Assembly (NCBI GenBank): GCA_910576845.1
Contig: CAJTJA010000098.1
Span: 1 to 5,961, forward strand
DNA length: 5,961 bases
From: an uncultured Oscillibacter sp.
GTDB lineage: Bacteria; Bacillota; Clostridia; Oscillospirales; Oscillospiraceae
Direction of reading: 5' to 3'
The translations under genes and the position numbers were made by a program. Below, one piece after another: positions 4,204 to 5,961 of this stretch. Each line of letters starts with the position of its first letter. Position 1 is the stretch's first letter. Below the pieces are notes generated by a model. It worked only from the letters and a program-made list of their open reading frames with translations. It had not been told where the DNA came from and did no database searches.

Positions 4204-5961
4204 TCATTCCGCGACGCGGAGGAGCTCCGCAACGCTGCCCCTGTGGAACCAGCGCAGAGCGAGTACCGGGACAATGGCGGATACCGCCAGCAGCACGGCG
4301 CAGGCCGCCAGCGCAGGAACCAGCGTAAAGCGGAACGTGAACTGCCACATGGAATCCACCAGACGTTTCACCAGCGTCAGGTCCAGTACCGCTGATAGAA
4401 CCAGCCCCAGCAGGCAGGCTCCCGCCGCGTAAAAAACACCCTCCCACACCATCATGGCGGTCAGCTGCCGCCGGGTCATACCCACGCTCTCCATGGCGGC
4501 AAACTCATAGCGGCGGGTCAGGATCGTTGTGACGATGGTATTAATCAGGTTCAGGATTCCGGCAAGGCCAAAGACCAGCCCTACGAAGCCGCCTACAAAA
4601 CGGATCATCCGCTGGGTTCCCTGAGAGCTCTCCCGGGCGGCCTGAGCGGAGAGATAGCTCAGGCCGGGGTCCTCGGTCTCCATGTAATCCTCCAGAAACG
4701 CCGTCATCTCCGCCTCGTATCCCTCCTGCACGTCAAAGGAGTATTTGTAGACCGCCGGAGCATCGTACAGCGATTCGAACACACTGGAGGGAAGGTACAG
4801 GGACAGGCCATCTCCGCCAACATCGGTAGCCCCGGCGTCCAGATAGCCGATTCCCACGTCGTCCGTGGTGAGGGCGGCCTTTGCCAGCACGGGCAGCTCC
4901 ATCACCGCCGCGCCGTTTTTATACACGGTGATGTTCTGCCCGACGTCCGTCAAATCCAGGACCGGCTCGAGAGACATGTCCCTGCGGTCTACGTGTACGC
5001 CAACCAGCACGCCTCCGCCGGCGGACATCATTTCAAAGAGGGCGTGGGCGTCCGTCTCGCCCTCCCGCAGATCCATCCGGGCCAGGGCGGTTTCCTCCAG
5101 CCCGTAGACGTTGCAGATCATATGCCCATCCTCCCCCAGGCCAAAGGCCCGGTACTGGTCAAAGCCGAAGAGAAGGCCGCTGTCTGGGTTCTCAAAGGTC
5201 TCTCCTGTCAGCGGATGGCCGAAATCATAGGTGACGTTGGCATCCTCCGCCGTGTTTTTGTAAATCGCGGAGCCGCCGGTGACGCCGGAGCGGGCGGCAA
5301 TGTCCGCAATGGTCTCCGCCCGCAGGGCGTCGGACCGCCGGAGAAATCCCTTGGTATTGCTGGCGCTGGCCGCGCTGACCACAGCGAAGTCCGTGCGAAT
5401 CATAAAGGCGGTTTCCTTCTCCACGTCCATGCTGTCCGCCGCCGTGCCCGCGCAGTTCAGCAACACCACGCACAGCGTCAGGGACAGCATGATAAAGGCC
5501 GTCCGCCGCCGGTTCCGGCCCAGGTTGGACCAGGCCAGCCGGGGGATGCTGGCCCCTGGGGCGCTTCTGCGGGAGGCCCGCCGCCCGCCGCCGTTCTCCA
5601 CGTAGCGGAAAGCCTCGATAGGCGGGGTGTTGGCGGCGACTCGGACTGGTTTGCGGGTGCTGCAAAAGACGGTCAGCGCCGTCAGAGCCGCGGCGGTCAG
5701 GAAGAGCGCCGGAGAGGGGGACACGCCGGCGGACAGGTATTTGTACTCGGTGGCAACCATGTCCATAATCAGGGGCAGGGCGGCTTTTCCGATGAAGAAG
5801 CCCGCCAGCAGTCCCAGGGGAATCCCCATGCCGCTGAGCCAGAGGGCTTGCCGGTTCATCAGCCGCCGCACCTGTTTCCGGCTCATGCCGATGGTCCGGT
5901 ACAGGCCGAAGCGGCGGATGTCCTGCATGACGGCGATGTCGAACACGTTGTAGATCAGCAG
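4204..5961 (-). CDS. FtsX-like ABC transporter permease (5' end outside window)
   Basis: 585 codons are in the window. The frame is open to the right edge and there is no start: the GTG at 5946 is an internal valine, since LLIYN-VF...QDIRRFGLYRTIG before and after it is the usual FtsX-family sequence. Counting from that valine, helices lie at about 35-57, 78-96, 149-168, 448-474, 503-525 and 543-566. Residues 1-115 are the end of a first FtsX domain with its cytoplasmic loop (QDIRRFGLYRTIGMSRKQVR). Residues 170-445 form a large extracytoplasmic domain. Residues 448-575 are the second FtsX domain, whose loop RRYEFAAMESVGMTRRQL mirrors the first. This two-FtsX arrangement with a big external domain suggests a full length near 800 residues with one or more helices missing on the right. 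The protein works with the ATPase downstream, probably as export or mechanotransmission rather than import. The substrate is unknown. The promoter lies outside the window. Confidence 0.9.
   Translation of the reverse strand: MLIYNVFDIAVMQDIRRFGLYRTIGMSRKQVRRLMNRQALWLSGMGIPLGLLAGFFIGKAALPLIMDMVATEYKYLSAGVSPSPALFLTAAALTALTVFCSTRKPVRVAANTPPIEAFRYVENGGGRRASRRSAPGASIPRLAWSNLGRNRRRTAFIMLSLTLCVVLLNCAGTAADSMDVEKETAFMIRTDFAVVSAASASNTKGFLRRSDALRAETIADIAARSGVTGGSAIYKNTAEDANVTYDFGHPLTGETFENPDSGLLFGFDQYRAFGLGEDGHMICNVYGLEETALARMDLREGETDAHALFEMMSAGGGVLVGVHVDRRDMSLEPVLDLTDVGQNITVYKNGAAVMELPVLAKAALTTDDVGIGYLDAGATDVGGDGLSLYLPSSVFESLYDAPAVYKYSFDVQEGYEAEMTAFLEDYMETEDPGLSYLSAQAARESSQGTQRMIRFVGGFVGLVFGLAGILNLINTIVTTILTRRYEFAAMESVGMTRRQLTAMMVWEGVFYAAGACLLGLVLSAVLDLTLVKRLVDSMWQFTFRFTLVPALAACAVLLAVSAIVPVLALRWFHRGSVAELLRVAE

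Noticed and set aside
3482..4432. Plus-strand frame of 316 codons
   Set aside because: It lies antisense to the ABC ATPase, whose Walker A, signature and Walker B motifs are unmistakable; the plus-strand translation shows no recognisable family.
4184..4447. N-terminal extension of the ABC ATPase to a start at 4447
   Set aside because: The extension would overlap the permease C-terminus out of frame and bury the ribosome binding site at 4191-4197; the family N-terminus matches the start at 4183.

Overview
The window looks like a chromosomal segment of a GC-rich gut Clostridia species, probably of the Oscillospiraceae (Flavonifractor/Lawsonibacter/Oscillibacter-like). This rests on strong Gram-positive AGGAGG-type ribosome binding sites, sigma-A-like promoters, a YibE/F membrane protein, an FtsX/MacB-type ABC exporter, and a secreted protein with a Cys-rich motif that I recall from such genomes. 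The taxonomy is an inference, because no rRNA or other marker gene is present.

Layout. (1) Positions 1-322, minus: the start of a secreted protein with a signal peptide, a C-x-C ... CPVC cysteine motif and a perfect 54-bp (18-residue) tandem repeat that runs off the window edge. (2) Positions 323-512: a divergent promoter region. (3) Positions 513-1697, plus: an eight-helix YibE/F-family membrane protein, closed by a 15-bp perfect hairpin terminator. (4) Positions 1831-3362: a scar of mobile DNA with visibly lower GC. It holds palindromes, a small orphan ORF, a 167-bp foldback MITE (2139-2305) and a tyrosine integrase. The integrase has lost its N-terminus and carries two opposite single-base frameshifts, yet all catalytic residues remain readable. 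Next come a tRNA-type terminator and the 3' half of a tRNA-Arg(ACG) gene on the minus strand, very probably an integration-site remnant. (5) Positions 3515-5961, minus: an ABC exporter operon of FtsX-type permease (5' end outside the window) followed 20 bases later by its MacB/LolD-type ATPase.

How the genes work together. The permease and ATPase form one export or mechanotransmission complex. The YibE/F gene and the secreted-protein gene are transcribed apart from a shared promoter region, with no demonstrated link. The middle region is best read as a decayed integrated element at a tRNA-Arg gene. I do not see a convincing new multi-gene system. The most rewarding items are the foldback MITE, the doubly frameshifted integrase beside a broken tRNA, and the identical tandem repeats in the secreted protein.
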